Below the pieces are notes generated by a model, which worked only from the letters and a program-made list of their open reading frames with translations, was not told where the DNA came from and searched no databases. This document shows positions 46,656-56,473 of a DNA stretch of 64,000 bases, one piece after another (position 1 is the stretch's first letter; each line of letters begins with the position of its first letter). The position numbers and the translations under genes are program-made. The stretch is from Flavobacterium buctense (GTDB taxonomy: Bacteria; Bacteroidota; Bacteroidia; Flavobacteriales; Flavobacteriaceae). The DNA lies in the NCBI RefSeq assembly GCF_014486695.1, contig NZ_JACTAB010000003.1, forward strand, positions 1 to 64,000. Reading direction: 5' to 3'.

Positions 46656-48641
46656 ATGAGTTCGCACAACAGTAGTCTTCATAGCAAATTATCCGTAGGT
46701 GGATTGTTAGTGACATTAGGAATAATTTATGGAGATATTGGTACTTCGCCGCTCTACGTAATGAAAGCTATCCTTGGTGGACATGCTATTTCAAGGGATA
46801 TAGTCTTAGGTGGAATATCTTGTGTCTTCTGGACATTAACTTTACAAACCACTATCAAATACGTAATCATAACCCTAAGTGCTGATAACCACGGGGAAGG
46901 TGGAATTTTTGCCCTATTTGCCTTGGTCAAAAGAACCAAAATAAAATGGCTCATTGTTCCGGCCATAATTGGCGGTAGTGCCTTATTAGCTGACGGAATT
47001 ATTACGCCTCCGATTTCGGTCTCAGCAGCAGTAGAAGGAATTAATACTTTCTACGCCATGGAAACCAGGACCATTCAAATAATAGTAATTTGTATTTTGT
47101 TTGTATTGTTTACCATACAACAATTTGGCTCCAAATTAGTCGGAAAGTTTTTTGCCCCTATGATGCTGATTTGGTTTTCAATGTTGGGGATTTTAGGAAC
47201 ATTACAAATCATGAATGACTTTTCAGTCTTTAATGCGATTAATCCTTATTATGCTTACGAATTACTTCAAATTCACCCTGAAGGTTTCTTTGTTTTAGGA
47301 GCTGTATTTCTGTGTACAACCGGAGCCGAAGCCTTATATTCGGATATGGGACATTGTGGTCGCAAAAACATCCGAATCAGTTGGATATTTGTAAAAGCGA
47401 TGTTGTTGCTAAATTACTTTGGTCAAGGCGCTTATTTGATAAGCCATGAAGGTCAAACTTTAGAACAATTAGGCGGAAAAGACGGTAATCCGTTTTATTT
47501 AATTATGGCCGATTGGTTCCAACCTATCGGAGTAGTTATAGCTACACTAGCCGCAGTAATAGCTTCCCAAGCCTTAATCAGCGGTTCGTTTACTTTGATT
47601 AATGAAGCCATGCGTTTGAATTTCTGGCCAAAAGTTAAAATTAAATACCCAACCGAAGTAAAAGGACAATTGTATATTCCTTCCATCAACTGGTTATTGC
47701 TTTTAGGTTGTATCGGTATCGTTTGGTATTTCGAAAAGTCAAGTGCCATGGAACATGCTTATGGTTTAGCGATAGTTCTTTGCATGATTATGACCACCAT
47801 TTTATTGAATTTTTATTTAATCATGAAAAGAATAAAATGGTATATCATTGGTGCCTTAATCACGGCATATATGGTAATTGAGCTTAGCTTCTTGGCGGCA
47901 ATTCTCCCAAAATTCATTCATGGCGGTTTTGTAACATTAATCATTGCTTCGGCACTGATTGGGGTAATGGCCACTTGGTATTTGGCCAAACAAATTAGTA
48001 AAAATTACACCAAAATTGTCAAAATTGACGATTACAAAAAAGTGTTGGCTGAATTGAGTGTTGACCTTTCCATCCCAAAATATGCAACGCATTTGGTTTA
48101 TATGACCAACTCCAACCGCAGCGACGAAATAGAAGAAAAAGTAATGTATTCTATTCTTCAAAAACGTCCTAAGCGTGCCGATTTGTATTGGTTTATCCAC
48201 GTAAACGTTCTAAGCGAACCTTATAAAAAAGAATACCGTGTGACCGAAATTATCAAAGACGATATTTACCGTATTGATTTCTATCTCGGCTTTAGAGAAC
48301 CGACCAAAATCAACCTCATGTTCAAACAAGTCATCAAAGAAATGGTAGATCGCGGTGAAGTAGATATCACCAGTAGATATGAATCCTTGAACAAAAACAA
48401 TATCATCGGCGATTTCAAATTTGTGCTTTCCGAAAAATTCTTGTCCAACGACAGCGATTTAACATTCTTCGAAAAAATTATTATGAACACTTATTTCATG
48501 ATGAAAAAATTGAGTTTGTCTGAAGAAAAAGGATTTGGTTTAGACAGTAGTTCGGTTAAAATTGAACAATTCCCATTGGTCCTTCACGCACCGGAAAAAA
48601 TCGAAATGCGCAGAATTGATGGCGATCGAACTATTTTATAA
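46656..48641 (+). CDS. kup: Kup-type low-affinity potassium transporter
   Basis: Proton-coupled K+ uptake protein of the KUP/HAK/KT family. 661 residues: twelve hydrophobic helices up to about 430 and a cytosolic C-terminal domain. Hallmarks: LGIIYGDIGTSPLYVMKAI at the N-terminus, NHGEGGIFALFALVK, LLADGIITPPISVSAAVEG and TTGAEALYSDMGHCG. The C-terminal part (about 460-661) is soluble. A TAAATTTG box at 46629-46636 lies 20 bases upstream. The 3' end overlaps the convergent esterase gene by 11 bases. Confidence 0.95.
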   Translation: MSSHNSSLHSKLSVGGLLVTLGIIYGDIGTSPLYVMKAILGGHAISRDIVLGGISCVFWTLTLQTTIKYVIITLSADNHGEGGIFALFALVKRTKIKWLIVPAIIGGSALLADGIITPPISVSAAVEGINTFYAMETRTIQIIVICILFVLFTIQQFGSKLVGKFFAPMMLIWFSMLGILGTLQIMNDFSVFNAINPYYAYELLQIHPEGFFVLGAVFLCTTGAEALYSDMGHCGRKNIRISWIFVKAMLLLNYFGQGAYLISHEGQTLEQLGGKDGNPFYLIMADWFQPIGVVIATLAAVIASQALISGSFTLINEAMRLNFWPKVKIKYPTEVKGQLYIPSINWLLLLGCIGIVWYFEKSSAMEHAYGLAIVLCMIMTTILLNFYLIMKRIKWYIIGALITAYMVIELSFLAAILPKFIHGGFVTLIIASALIGVMATWYLAKQISKNYTKIVKIDDYKKVLAELSVDLSIPKYATHLVYMTNSNRSDEIEEKVMYSILQKRPKRADLYWFIHVNVLSEPYKKEYRVTEIIKDDIYRIDFYLGFREPTKINLMFKQVIKEMVDRGEVDITSRYESLNKNNIIGDFKFVLSEKFLSNDSDLTFFEKIIMNTYFMMKKLSLSEEKGFGLDSSSVKIEQFPLVLHAPEKIEMRRIDGDRTIL

Positions 48642-49803
48642 TTTTCCCTTCTAACCATACTTTTCCTGCTGTTGAAACAGTGTAGAAGTAAACGCCTTGG
48701 GCCAAATTATCGGTACCTATCGTTGTGGCTCCGGTAAATGTTTGCTCAACAACGAGCTTGGCATTGCTGTCATAGATCGCGATATGGTAGGTATTGCCGG
48801 CTATTCCGCTTATCGAAACAAAATCATTCATCGGGTTAGGATAAACTTTAATTGTATTCTCCAACACTGCGGTATTCGTCTCTAAATTAACACACTGAAT
48901 GCAATTCTTTTGATAGGTTATGGCCATATCGGTCAAAATTTGACTGTCAAATAAACTCCCTTGACTGCAATTGCCTTTCAACTGATAATTCAACCAAGGC
49001 AAAAGATAGGTATTGATGATATTGTGCTGAAACGCTCTGGTAATGGTAGGTTGAGGCGTACAAGATCCATCGCCTACATTACAAAAAAAGTTGCTGTTAG
49101 CCATTTGGCAATGACTACCGCCTATGATATTAATCAAGGTTTTACAAGTACTTCCCAAACTATTATACATCGGAATTTGATGCACATTCGGTGGCGTTAC
49201 ACAATCATTCACTCCGGAAAAAACAAGCGCAGGAATGGTTAGCGAAGCAGCCGCACTAATTGCTGACGGGTTGGTTTCTGCCGGCGCAAAATTGACTATC
49301 GTTTTAATTGCACTGTTCAGTTGGGCCGCTAAAAAGGAAGCACCGCCGCCCATACTGTGTCCCATAACCGAATTCATATCACTAATTCTATTAAAAAAAA
49401 TAGACGTGTTATCAACGTTCAAAAGGTTCATTTGCGCTATCACAAAAGCCAAGTCTTTTCCAAAATCTAAATGCGAAGGGGAAAATGACCCTTCTGTTTT
49501 GGGAAATGCCATGATATAACCATTCGGCACCAAAGCACTCCAAAAATTTTGATACGCATCCCAAGTCATCACAAAGCCATGCCCAAAACTCAAAACAGGA
49601 AAACTACCGGTAGTAGCCGTCAAAGCTACATTGTCACCGGCCACATCGGCGGGATAATAAATCTCCGTAGCAATTAAACGATTCCCTCTGTTGGGATCCG
49701 TAAAAGTTAGGGTCGTATGCCCCACTTGAAAGGATTGGGCAAATCCAAATGTAACGCAAGCCAAAAGAAATAAGGCCCCATAAAAATACTTAACATCTTT
49801 CAT
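48631..49803 (-). CDS. T9SS-exported alpha/beta hydrolase, cutinase/PET-hydrolase-like
   Basis: 390 residues: signal peptide (FLLACVTFGFAQ), an alpha/beta hydrolase catalytic domain (about 25-290) and a T9SS type A sorting domain beginning VYPNPMNDF. The catalytic triad is readable: GHSMGGG nucleophile elbow (S150), FSGVNDCVTP (D200) and GGSHCQM (H231). The 31-residue D-to-H spacing equals that of the Ideonella PETase (D206-H237). Cysteines next to the acid and base (C201, C232) could form a disulfide near the active site. The oxyanion region is LSFGHGF. It is likely a secreted esterase; polyester activity is inferred from family resemblance only. PAF-acetylhydrolase-like or other esterase function remains possible. 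Confidence 0.8.
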   Translation of the reverse strand: MKDVKYFYGALFLLACVTFGFAQSFQVGHTTLTFTDPNRGNRLIATEIYYPADVAGDNVALTATTGSFPVLSFGHGFVMTWDAYQNFWSALVPNGYIMAFPKTEGSFSPSHLDFGKDLAFVIAQMNLLNVDNTSIFFNRISDMNSVMGHSMGGGASFLAAQLNSAIKTIVNFAPAETNPSAISAAASLTIPALVFSGVNDCVTPPNVHQIPMYNSLGSTCKTLINIIGGSHCQMANSNFFCNVGDGSCTPQPTITRAFQHNIINTYLLPWLNYQLKGNCSQGSLFDSQILTDMAITYQKNCIQCVNLETNTAVLENTIKVYPNPMNDFVSISGIAGNTYHIAIYDSNAKLVVEQTFTGATTIGTDNLAQGVYFYTVSTAGKVWLEGKIIK

Positions 49804-49874
49804 TTCAAGGATTTTAATTTAATCAAATATAGGAAATTCTTATGCCCAACTGTTTTTACCTCGTTAATTTTAAG

Positions 49875-49902
49875 TTTGGATAACAAAAAAGGAATATCTT
49901 TG
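49875..49902 (+). promoter_or_regulatory. Promoter of the rsmB-like gene
   Basis: TTTG, 16 bases, then TATCTTTG, both close to the Bacteroidota consensus, 21 bases before the ATG at 49923. Confidence 0.55.
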
Positions 49903-49922
49903 CACGCTTATTTTTTTACAAC

Positions 49923-51140
49923 ATGCGATTACATCGAAATTTAGTTTACACCACCATTGATTCCTTAAACGCCATCTTTAACGAAGGCGAATATGCTGAT
50001 AAAGTTGTGGCTCGTGCCTTAAAAAAAGACAAACGTTGGGGAAGTTCCGACCGTAAATTTGTGGCCGAAACCATCTACGAAATCGTACGCTGGAAAAGAC
50101 TTTACATGGAAATTGCCGATGTAAAAGAACCTTTCGACCGTGACCAATTATGGCGAATGTTTGCCGTATGGGCCGTTTTACGCGGTTACCCTATTCCCGA
50201 TTGGAGACAATTGGAAGGGACACCGGAACGCAAAATCAAAGGCCGTTTTGACGAGTTGTCTAAAATCAGAAAGATGCGAGAGTCTATTCCGGATTGGATG
50301 GATGAATTGGGCGTGAAAGAATTAGGCGAAGACATTTGGACCAAAGAAATTGCGGCCCAAAACAAGCAAGCGCAAGTGATTCTGAGAGTTAATACGCTAA
50401 AAACGACGAAGGAAAAACTACGCGCCATTTTAATGGACTTAAACATCGAAACCGAATACCTCAAAGACCAACCCGATGCGCTGGTTTTAAAAGAAAGAGC
50501 GAATGTATTTTTAACCGATGCTTTCAAAGAAGGCTTTTTTGAAGTACAAGACGCTTCTTCGCAATTGGTTGCTGCTTTCCTTGATGTACAACCCGGAATG
50601 CGAGTAGTGGATACTTGTGCAGGTGCCGGTGGAAAAACATTACACATGGCCTCCTTAATGCAAAACAAAGGACAATTGATTGCCATGGATTTGTATGAAA
50701 GCAAACTCAAACAATTAAAATTAAGAGCCAAAAGAAACGGCGCTTTCAATATAGAATACCGCATTATCGACTCGACTAAAGTCATCAAAAAGCTTCATGA
50801 AAAAGCCGATAGGGTTTTAATTGACGCCCCTTGTAGCGGCTTAGGGGTTTTAAAAAGAAATCCCGATGCCAAGTGGAAACTCCAACCGGAATTCATAGAC
50901 AACATCAGAAAAGTACAAGCGGAAGTTTTAGAAAATTATTCTAAAATTGTAAAACCGGGCGGCAAACTGGTTTATGCCACTTGTTCCGTCTTACCTTCTG
51001 AGAATCAGGAACAAGTTAAGCGTTTTTTAACCACTGAAATCGGAAAATCATTTACCTTTGTAAAAGACACCAAAATTTTGGCACAAGACACCGGATTTGA
51101 CGGTTTTTATATGGCCTTATTAGAACGAAAAGAACAATAA
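49923..51140 (+). CDS. RsmB/NOP2-family 16S rRNA m5C methyltransferase
   Basis: SAM-dependent RNA cytosine-C5 methyltransferase. 405 residues: an N-terminal NusB-like helical region (about 1-135), a RNA-binding linker and a Rossmann catalytic domain with VVDTCAGAGGKTLHM (motif I). Two catalytic cysteines are seen in LIDAPCSGLGVL (C304) and YATCSVLPSENQEQV (C354), the TC and PC cysteines of this family. Target is probably 16S rRNA as for RsmB, but the position cannot be fixed from sequence. It is followed nine bases later by the endonuclease gene. Confidence 0.92.
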   Translation: MRLHRNLVYTTIDSLNAIFNEGEYADKVVARALKKDKRWGSSDRKFVAETIYEIVRWKRLYMEIADVKEPFDRDQLWRMFAVWAVLRGYPIPDWRQLEGTPERKIKGRFDELSKIRKMRESIPDWMDELGVKELGEDIWTKEIAAQNKQAQVILRVNTLKTTKEKLRAILMDLNIETEYLKDQPDALVLKERANVFLTDAFKEGFFEVQDASSQLVAAFLDVQPGMRVVDTCAGAGGKTLHMASLMQNKGQLIAMDLYESKLKQLKLRAKRNGAFNIEYRIIDSTKVIKKLHEKADRVLIDAPCSGLGVLKRNPDAKWKLQPEFIDNIRKVQAEVLENYSKIVKPGGKLVYATCSVLPSENQEQVKRFLTTEIGKSFTFVKDTKILAQDTGFDGFYMALLERKEQ

Positions 51141-51149
51141 AAAATACCC

Positions 51150-52277
51150 ATGAAGAAACTCTTTACCCTTTTATTTTTAAGCCTAACTCTTGTTGGTTTT
51201 GCCCAACAAACCCAATCGGTTACTGCCATTCCTCCGGGCTATTACAGCACGGCTACAGGCACAGGATACACCTTAAAAACGCAATTGTTCAATATCATCA
51301 ACGATCATAACGACAGAACCTATTCGGGTTTATACATCACTTATTTGACTTCTGACATTGATGGGTATTACGAAAACAACGATACCATGTTAGACATGTA
51401 CACGGAGAACCCAACCGGTCCTGAATGTGAATTTGTTTATGGCGGTGGATTACAAGATGACGGTACTTTAGGCAATAATGAATGTGAACGTTACAACAGA
51501 GAGCATTTGGTGCCACAATCCTATTTCGGGAGCGGCGTAACGCCAATGTTTTCTGATGCGCACTTTGTAATTCCTTCGGATAAGTATGTCAATGCCCAAA
51601 GAGGTGATTTCCCTTTTGGACGAGTGAACAATGCTACAACTACTTACTCTAACGGTTCTAAAAGAGGGTTGAATTTAAACTCGGGGTATTCTGCCGGATT
51701 TACCGCCACTGTTTTCGAACCAATCAACGAATTTAAAGGCGATATTGCTCGTATGCTTTTGTACTTTGTAACGCGCTATGAAGACCAATTGGTTAGCTTT
51801 TACAACAGTTCCAGTTCATTATCTAAGGTAATGTTTGACGGTTCAACCGGTCAATCTTTCTCTCCAACGTTCTTAAATATATTATTAACATGGAACCAGC
51901 AAGATCCTGTAAGTCAGAGAGAGATCGACAGAAACAATGCTATTTACGCCCGTCAAAGCAATAGAAATCCGTTTATTGACACCAACAGTTATGTGACCGC
52001 CATCTGGGGAACGCCATTGGCTACTTCTACTTTTGAAAGTTTAAATGCTGTGACGGTTTATCCTAATCCTTCAAGCAATGGCAACATAACGATTTCAACT
52101 GAAATTGCACTTGACGGTATCGAAATCATCACCATCAACGGTCAGGTTTTACAACAAATCAAAAGTCCGGCTTTAGAAAATAACACGTATACTTTCCATA
52201 ATTTGCCTAAAGGTTTTTACTTTATAAAATTGTCGAGCAATATCGATTCGGTGACTAAAAAAGTGTTAATCAACTAA
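51150..52277 (+). CDS. Secreted endonuclease I family nuclease with T9SS sorting domain
   Basis: 375 residues. Signal peptide (TLLFLSLTLVGFAQ), an endonuclease I (EndA/NucM-like) domain at about 35-270 with the active-site RYNREHLVPQSYF (H119) and metal-coordinating DAHFVIPSDKYVNAQRGDFPFG, and a T9SS sorting domain starting VYPNPSSNG. It degrades extracellular DNA, for nutrients or biofilm control. It starts nine bases after the rsmB-like gene, so co-transcription is likely though the functions differ. Confidence 0.9.
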   Translation: MKKLFTLLFLSLTLVGFAQQTQSVTAIPPGYYSTATGTGYTLKTQLFNIINDHNDRTYSGLYITYLTSDIDGYYENNDTMLDMYTENPTGPECEFVYGGGLQDDGTLGNNECERYNREHLVPQSYFGSGVTPMFSDAHFVIPSDKYVNAQRGDFPFGRVNNATTTYSNGSKRGLNLNSGYSAGFTATVFEPINEFKGDIARMLLYFVTRYEDQLVSFYNSSSSLSKVMFDGSTGQSFSPTFLNILLTWNQQDPVSQREIDRNNAIYARQSNRNPFIDTNSYVTAIWGTPLATSTFESLNAVTVYPNPSSNGNITISTEIALDGIEIITINGQVLQQIKSPALENNTYTFHNLPKGFYFIKLSSNIDSVTKKVLIN

Positions 52278-52299
52278 ACTTAGCACCCTTTATAACGAG

Positions 52300-52331
52300 A
52301 AACGCTGTTGAAATTCAACGGCGTTTTTTTG
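52300..52331 (+). terminator. Terminator after the endonuclease gene
   Basis: AAACGCTGTTGAA/TTCAACGGCGTTT hairpin (one G-T pair) followed by a T-run. Confidence 0.85.
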
Positions 52332-52458
52332 TTTTTCACTTCAGAAAGCACAAATAATCGATGTAACGCATCACAGAAAACACTGATTTTCTTTGAACTT
52401 TAGCGCATCTTTACTATCTTTCGCCCTCTTAATGTGTAACCCTTAAACATTTATTCAA

Positions 52459-54681
52459 ATGTTAGAAGAAAAGAATGATAACCTGCAAGATGCAGATGGA
52501 AATGTAGTAAACGAATCTTTAGAAACGACCGCTACTGAAAATCAGGAAACTACAACCGAGGAAGCAAGTCCTGCCTTGGAAGTGGAAACTACTATCGCCA
52601 CCGAAACTACTGAAGAAGTGGTTGAAGTAGCCGATGAAACTACTGAAGCCGTAGCCGAAGAACCGGTGGTTGAAGTAGCTGTTTTAACCGAAGCGCTTTC
52701 AGAAGACGAAATTGAAGTAGCCGCTGAAAAAGAAGCTTTAGTAGAAGAAGTTGTAGAAGAAGTAGCGACACCTGAAGCAGTAGAAGAAACTCCGGAAACG
52801 GTTGAAGAAGCTAGCGAAACAGTTATAGAATTAACGCCCGAAGAAGTAGCCGACGACACACCTGTTGTTGAAGCTGCCAGTGATTCAGTAATAGACGCTA
52901 TCCAAGAAGTGAATGCTGAAGAAGGCGAAGACGAATCGTTAAAAGAGCGTCACGATATTCCTATGCTGGATTACGAAACCTTGTCTATGGAGCAATTGGT
53001 GGATGAGTTAGGTACTTTAGTCGTAGTCGAAAAAGTGATGTCGGTAAAAGACCATGTGGAAGAATTGAAAAAAGCTTTCTTGTCGAAATACCATCATTTT
53101 ATCGAAGAGAAAAAAGACGAATTCCACGCCGAAAACCCGGATACTACAGAAGATTTCCATTATCATTTTCCACTTAAGGTAAAATTTGACCAATTATACT
53201 CGCAATACCGCGACAAGAAAAATACGCATTTTAAAAGTTTACAAAGCAACCTACAAGCCAATTTAGAAAACAGAATGGCGATTGTAGAGGAACTTAAAAA
53301 CTTAATCCACAGTCAGGAAAGTATTCCGGTGACCTTGAAGAAATTTAATGACATCCGCGATCGTTGGAAAGTAGCCGGACCTATTCCGAAAGACAAATAC
53401 AACCACGTTTGGAACAATTACCACTTCCATTTAGAGAATTTCTATGACATTCTTCACTTAGACCGTGAAGCGCGTGATTTGGATTTCAAACACAATTTAG
53501 AGCAAAAACAAAAAATCATAGCGCGTGTAGAAGAATTGGTTCACGAAGAAGACATCAACAAAGCTTTCCGTGAATTGCAAGACTTGCACCGTCTTTGGAA
53601 AGAAGATATCGGACCGGTTTCACGCGACCAACGTGAGGAAATTTGGAACCGCTTCAGCGAATTGACCAAACAAATGCACGACAAACGCGAAAGTCTATAC
53701 GAACAATTGCGCGAAGTGGAAACTGCCAATTTAGAAAAGAAGAAAGACATCATCGCACAGATTGAAGTGTTGGCACAAGAAAAAGTAAACTCTCATGCGG
53801 CTTGGTTAGGCCAAATTGAAAAAGTAGAAGCCTTGAGAAATCAATTCTTCGCCGCCGGAAAAGTACCTTCTGAAGTGAATGAAGATACTTGGACTGCCTT
53901 TAAAAATGCCGTGAGAAACTTTAACGTGTTGAAAAACGCTTTCTACAAAGACATTAAAAAAGACCAAAACGATAACCTTTCTAAAAAACAAGCGTTGGTG
54001 GTTAAAGCCAATGAGTTAAAAGAAAGTACCGATTATGCTGCCACGACGCCATTAATGAAGCAAATTCAGGAAGAGTGGAAAACCATTGGTCATGTGCCAA
54101 GAAAATTCTCGGACAAACTTTGGGCCGAATTCAGAGCGGCTTGTAACGAGTATTTCGAGAAATTGAAAGAGCAAAAATCTGAGGTGAATGAAGAAGAAGT
54201 AGAAGCTTTTGAAAAGAAGAAAGCCTACTTAGAAACCTTAAGAGCTTTTGAACTGGTGGGCGATCACAAAACCGACTTAGACGCTATCAAAGCGCACATC
54301 GAAACCTGGAAAGGCTTTGGGAAAGTACCCTTCCCGCGCCGTCACATTGAAGGGAAATTCAATAAAATCCTGGATGCCTTATTCGAGAAATTGAGCTTGA
54401 GCAAAAAAGACAACGAAATGGCGCGTTATGCCAATAAGTTAGACCATTTGGCCAGCTCAGATACTCGTAAGTTGGACAATGAAAAAGTATTCATCATGCG
54501 TAAAATTGACGAAGTACAAGGGGAAATTTTCCAATTGGAAAACAACATCCAGTTCTTTGCCAATGCGAAAGCCGATAACCCAATGGTGAAAGAAGTAATG
54601 AAAAACATCGACTTCAAAAAAGAAGAGTTGGCCACGCTGAAAGACAAGCTGAAACAACTTCGAAATTTGAAAACGGAATAA
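52459..54681 (+). CDS. DUF349-repeat protein with acidic low-complexity N-terminus
   Basis: 740 residues. Residues about 1-165 are very rich in E, V, T and A (VEEVVEEVATPEAVEETPE). From about 190 to 690 there are repeated about 75-residue DUF349 modules recognisable as W(K)xxGP(V/I)P(K/R)xxxxxxWxxF, such as RWKVAGPIPKDKYNHVW, LWKEDIGPVSRDQREEIW and EWKTIGHVPRKFSDKLW. The last part is coiled coil. Cytosolic; function not established. The acidic region gives a long antisense open frame that is not a gene. Confidence 0.9.
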   Translation: MLEEKNDNLQDADGNVVNESLETTATENQETTTEEASPALEVETTIATETTEEVVEVADETTEAVAEEPVVEVAVLTEALSEDEIEVAAEKEALVEEVVEEVATPEAVEETPETVEEASETVIELTPEEVADDTPVVEAASDSVIDAIQEVNAEEGEDESLKERHDIPMLDYETLSMEQLVDELGTLVVVEKVMSVKDHVEELKKAFLSKYHHFIEEKKDEFHAENPDTTEDFHYHFPLKVKFDQLYSQYRDKKNTHFKSLQSNLQANLENRMAIVEELKNLIHSQESIPVTLKKFNDIRDRWKVAGPIPKDKYNHVWNNYHFHLENFYDILHLDREARDLDFKHNLEQKQKIIARVEELVHEEDINKAFRELQDLHRLWKEDIGPVSRDQREEIWNRFSELTKQMHDKRESLYEQLREVETANLEKKKDIIAQIEVLAQEKVNSHAAWLGQIEKVEALRNQFFAAGKVPSEVNEDTWTAFKNAVRNFNVLKNAFYKDIKKDQNDNLSKKQALVVKANELKESTDYAATTPLMKQIQEEWKTIGHVPRKFSDKLWAEFRAACNEYFEKLKEQKSEVNEEEVEAFEKKKAYLETLRAFELVGDHKTDLDAIKAHIETWKGFGKVPFPRRHIEGKFNKILDALFEKLSLSKKDNEMARYANKLDHLASSDTRKLDNEKVFIMRKIDEVQGEIFQLENNIQFFANAKADNPMVKEVMKNIDFKKEELATLKDKLKQLRNLKTE

Positions 54682-54682
54682 C

Positions 54683-54714
54683 AAAAAAGCCTCGAATTTA
54701 TCGAGGCTTTTTTT
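54683..54714. terminator. Bidirectional terminator
   Basis: AAAGCCTCGA/TCGAGGCTTT stem with ATTTA loop, A-run and T-run, between DUF349 and pyrB gene ends. Confidence 0.9.
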
Positions 54715-55642
54715 ATTGCTGTATTTTAGAAGCTAAGAGATAAATCACCGCCATTCGGATGGCTACTCCGTTCTCGACTTGGTCTAAGATAACCGACTGC
54801 TGTGAATCGGCGACATCTGAAGTGATTTCGACCCCGCGATTAATTGGTCCGGGATGCATGATGATGATTTCTTTGTGGAGCGAATCCAGTAAGGCTTTGT
54901 CTACTCCATATTGTTGGGCATATTCTCTGGTCGATGGAAAATAATTCACATCCATGCGTTCGTTTTGCACGCGAAGCATATTGGCTACATCACACCATTC
55001 CAACGCTTTACGCAAGTTAGGCTCAACCGTTACCCCAAGACTTTCAATGTATTTCGGAATCAGTGTTTTTGGGCCGCAAACTTTCACTTCAGCCCCTTGC
55101 ATTTGCAAAGCGTAGATGTTAGACAAGGCTACTCTTGAGTGCAAAATATCGCCTACAATGACCACCTTCTTGCCTCCTACTTCACCCAGTCTTTCTCTGA
55201 TAGAATAACTATCCAGTAACCCTTGCGTTGGGTGTTCGTGGGCACCGTCTCCGGCGTTGATGATGCTGGCTTTAACATTTTGCGATAAGAAGTAAGCCGC
55301 ACCCGGATTGGCGTGACGCATCACCACCATATCCACTTTCATTGATAAGATATTGTTGACGGTATCAATCAGCGTTTCGCCTTTTTTAACCGAAGATTGT
55401 GCTGCCGAGAAACTAATCACATCGGCAGACAATCGCTTTTGCGCCAATTCAAAAGAGAGTTTCGTACGCGTACTGTTCTCAAAAAAGATGTTGGCAATAG
55501 TAATGTCGCGCAGCGAAGGCACTTTCTTAATCGGGCGGTTAATCACTTCTTTGAAATGATCGGCCGTCTCAAAAATCAAGTCGATGTCTTGCTTTTGCAG
55601 GTATTTAATCCCTAGTAAATGGTTGACTGACAGTTCGGACAT
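54713..55642 (-). CDS. pyrB: Aspartate carbamoyltransferase catalytic subunit
   Basis: First committed step of pyrimidine synthesis: carbamoyl phosphate plus aspartate to N-carbamoyl-aspartate. 309 residues, normal for the catalytic chain. Motifs: FFENSTRTKLSFE (STRT 57-60, carbamoyl-phosphate site), DGAHEHPTQGLLD and MHPGPINRGVEI. No PyrI regulatory chain is seen. It lies 75 bases downstream of pyrR on the same strand, so PyrR may regulate it through an RNA attenuator in that gap. Confidence 0.95.
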   Translation of the reverse strand: MSELSVNHLLGIKYLQKQDIDLIFETADHFKEVINRPIKKVPSLRDITIANIFFENSTRTKLSFELAQKRLSADVISFSAAQSSVKKGETLIDTVNNILSMKVDMVVMRHANPGAAYFLSQNVKASIINAGDGAHEHPTQGLLDSYSIRERLGEVGGKKVVIVGDILHSRVALSNIYALQMQGAEVKVCGPKTLIPKYIESLGVTVEPNLRKALEWCDVANMLRVQNERMDVNYFPSTREYAQQYGVDKALLDSLHKEIIIMHPGPINRGVEITSDVADSQQSVILDQVENGVAIRMAVIYLLASKIQQ

Positions 55643-55674
55643 TTTAATTTGTATGTTGTATGTTGTTTGTTTTT

Positions 55675-55712
55675 CTTATCCCTTATCCCTTTTCCCTTAT
55701 CCCTTATCCCTT
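55675..55712. repeat. CCCTTAT short tandem repeats between pyrR and pyrB
   Basis: TTATCCCTTATCCCTTTTCC and further TTATCCC units; the same word recurs at 58517-58545. Confidence 0.7.
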
Positions 55713-55716
55713 TAGG

Positions 55717-56250
55717 CTAAACCAAGTAAACCGCATCTTCCCCATCCTTCTCCTTCCACGACACGATTACTTTCTCATCATTAATCGCATCCACCTGACG
55801 CCCGCGGTAATCGGGTTGTATCGGTAAATGGCGGCTGAATCTTCGGTCGATTAAGACCAAAAGTTCTACTTCTGACGGTCTTCCAAAGGACTGCACAGCG
55901 GTTAAAGCCGCGTTGATACTTCTTCCGGTGAATAGCACATCGTCAATAAAAACCACTTTTTTGTCTTCGACTAAAAAATCAATCTGCGTCTTGTTGGCTT
56001 CCAATTGCTTTTCGCCCCGACGGAAATCATCGCGGAAAAACGTAATGTCTAAAAACCCTAACTGCACGTCTTTGATTTGGTAATCGTTTTCCAAAATAGC
56101 CTTAACACGATTGGCCAAATAAGTGCCTCGCGGTTGTATGCCTATTAAAACGGTATGGGAAAAATCGAGGTGGTTTTCGATTAACTGACAAGCCAAACGA
56201 TGGAGTATGATATTGACTTCTTTGGAAGTGAGCAATACTTTTTGACTCAT
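55717..56250 (-). CDS. pyrR: Bifunctional pyr operon regulator / uracil phosphoribosyltransferase PyrR
   Basis: Binds UMP and pyr mRNA to cause transcription attenuation, and also has uracil phosphoribosyltransferase activity. 177 residues. The PRPP-binding motif VVFIDDVLFTGRSINAAL is at about 97-114, with IGIQPRGTYLANR and LVLIDRRFSRHLPIQPDYRG as family segments. It precedes pyrB, forming a pyrRB unit. Upstream is a 441-base gap full of short repeats. No PyrR-binding hairpin was confidently identified. Confidence 0.93.
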   Translation of the reverse strand: MSQKVLLTSKEVNIILHRLACQLIENHLDFSHTVLIGIQPRGTYLANRVKAILENDYQIKDVQLGFLDITFFRDDFRRGEKQLEANKTQIDFLVEDKKVVFIDDVLFTGRSINAALTAVQSFGRPSEVELLVLIDRRFSRHLPIQPDYRGRQVDAINDEKVIVSWKEKDGEDAVYLV

Positions 56251-56308
56251 GGTAGTGTTGTTTGGGTGGTAAAAGTAGCGTTTTTTTTTAAGCGAGGCAA
56301 ATTTGTTT

Positions 56309-56460
56309 GCAGTGGACAGTTGGCAGTGATCAGTGTTCAGTGGTCAGTGTTCAGTTGGTTTCGTTTAAACCGAAATACTTTGTGTTCTTTGCTGTTAAGT
56401 CTTCATAACCAAAGAGTTTCAAACCTTAGAACCTTAGTCCCTTAGCGCCTTAGCACCTAT
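56309..56460. repeat. Two different short tandem repeat patches upstream of pyrR
   Basis: About 56309-56357: CAGTGATCAGTGTTCAGTGG-type units. About 56419-56460: ACCTTAGAACCTTAGTCCCT-type units, reverse complement of the patch at 20229. This is the first part of the 441-base non-coding gap 56251-56691. Confidence 0.55.
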
Positions 56461-56473
56461 TTTTAACCATTGT

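Noticed and set aside
52542-52859. Antisense protein opposite the DUF349 N-terminus
   Set aside because: It is a serine/threonine-rich shadow of the E/V/T/A low-complexity coding region.
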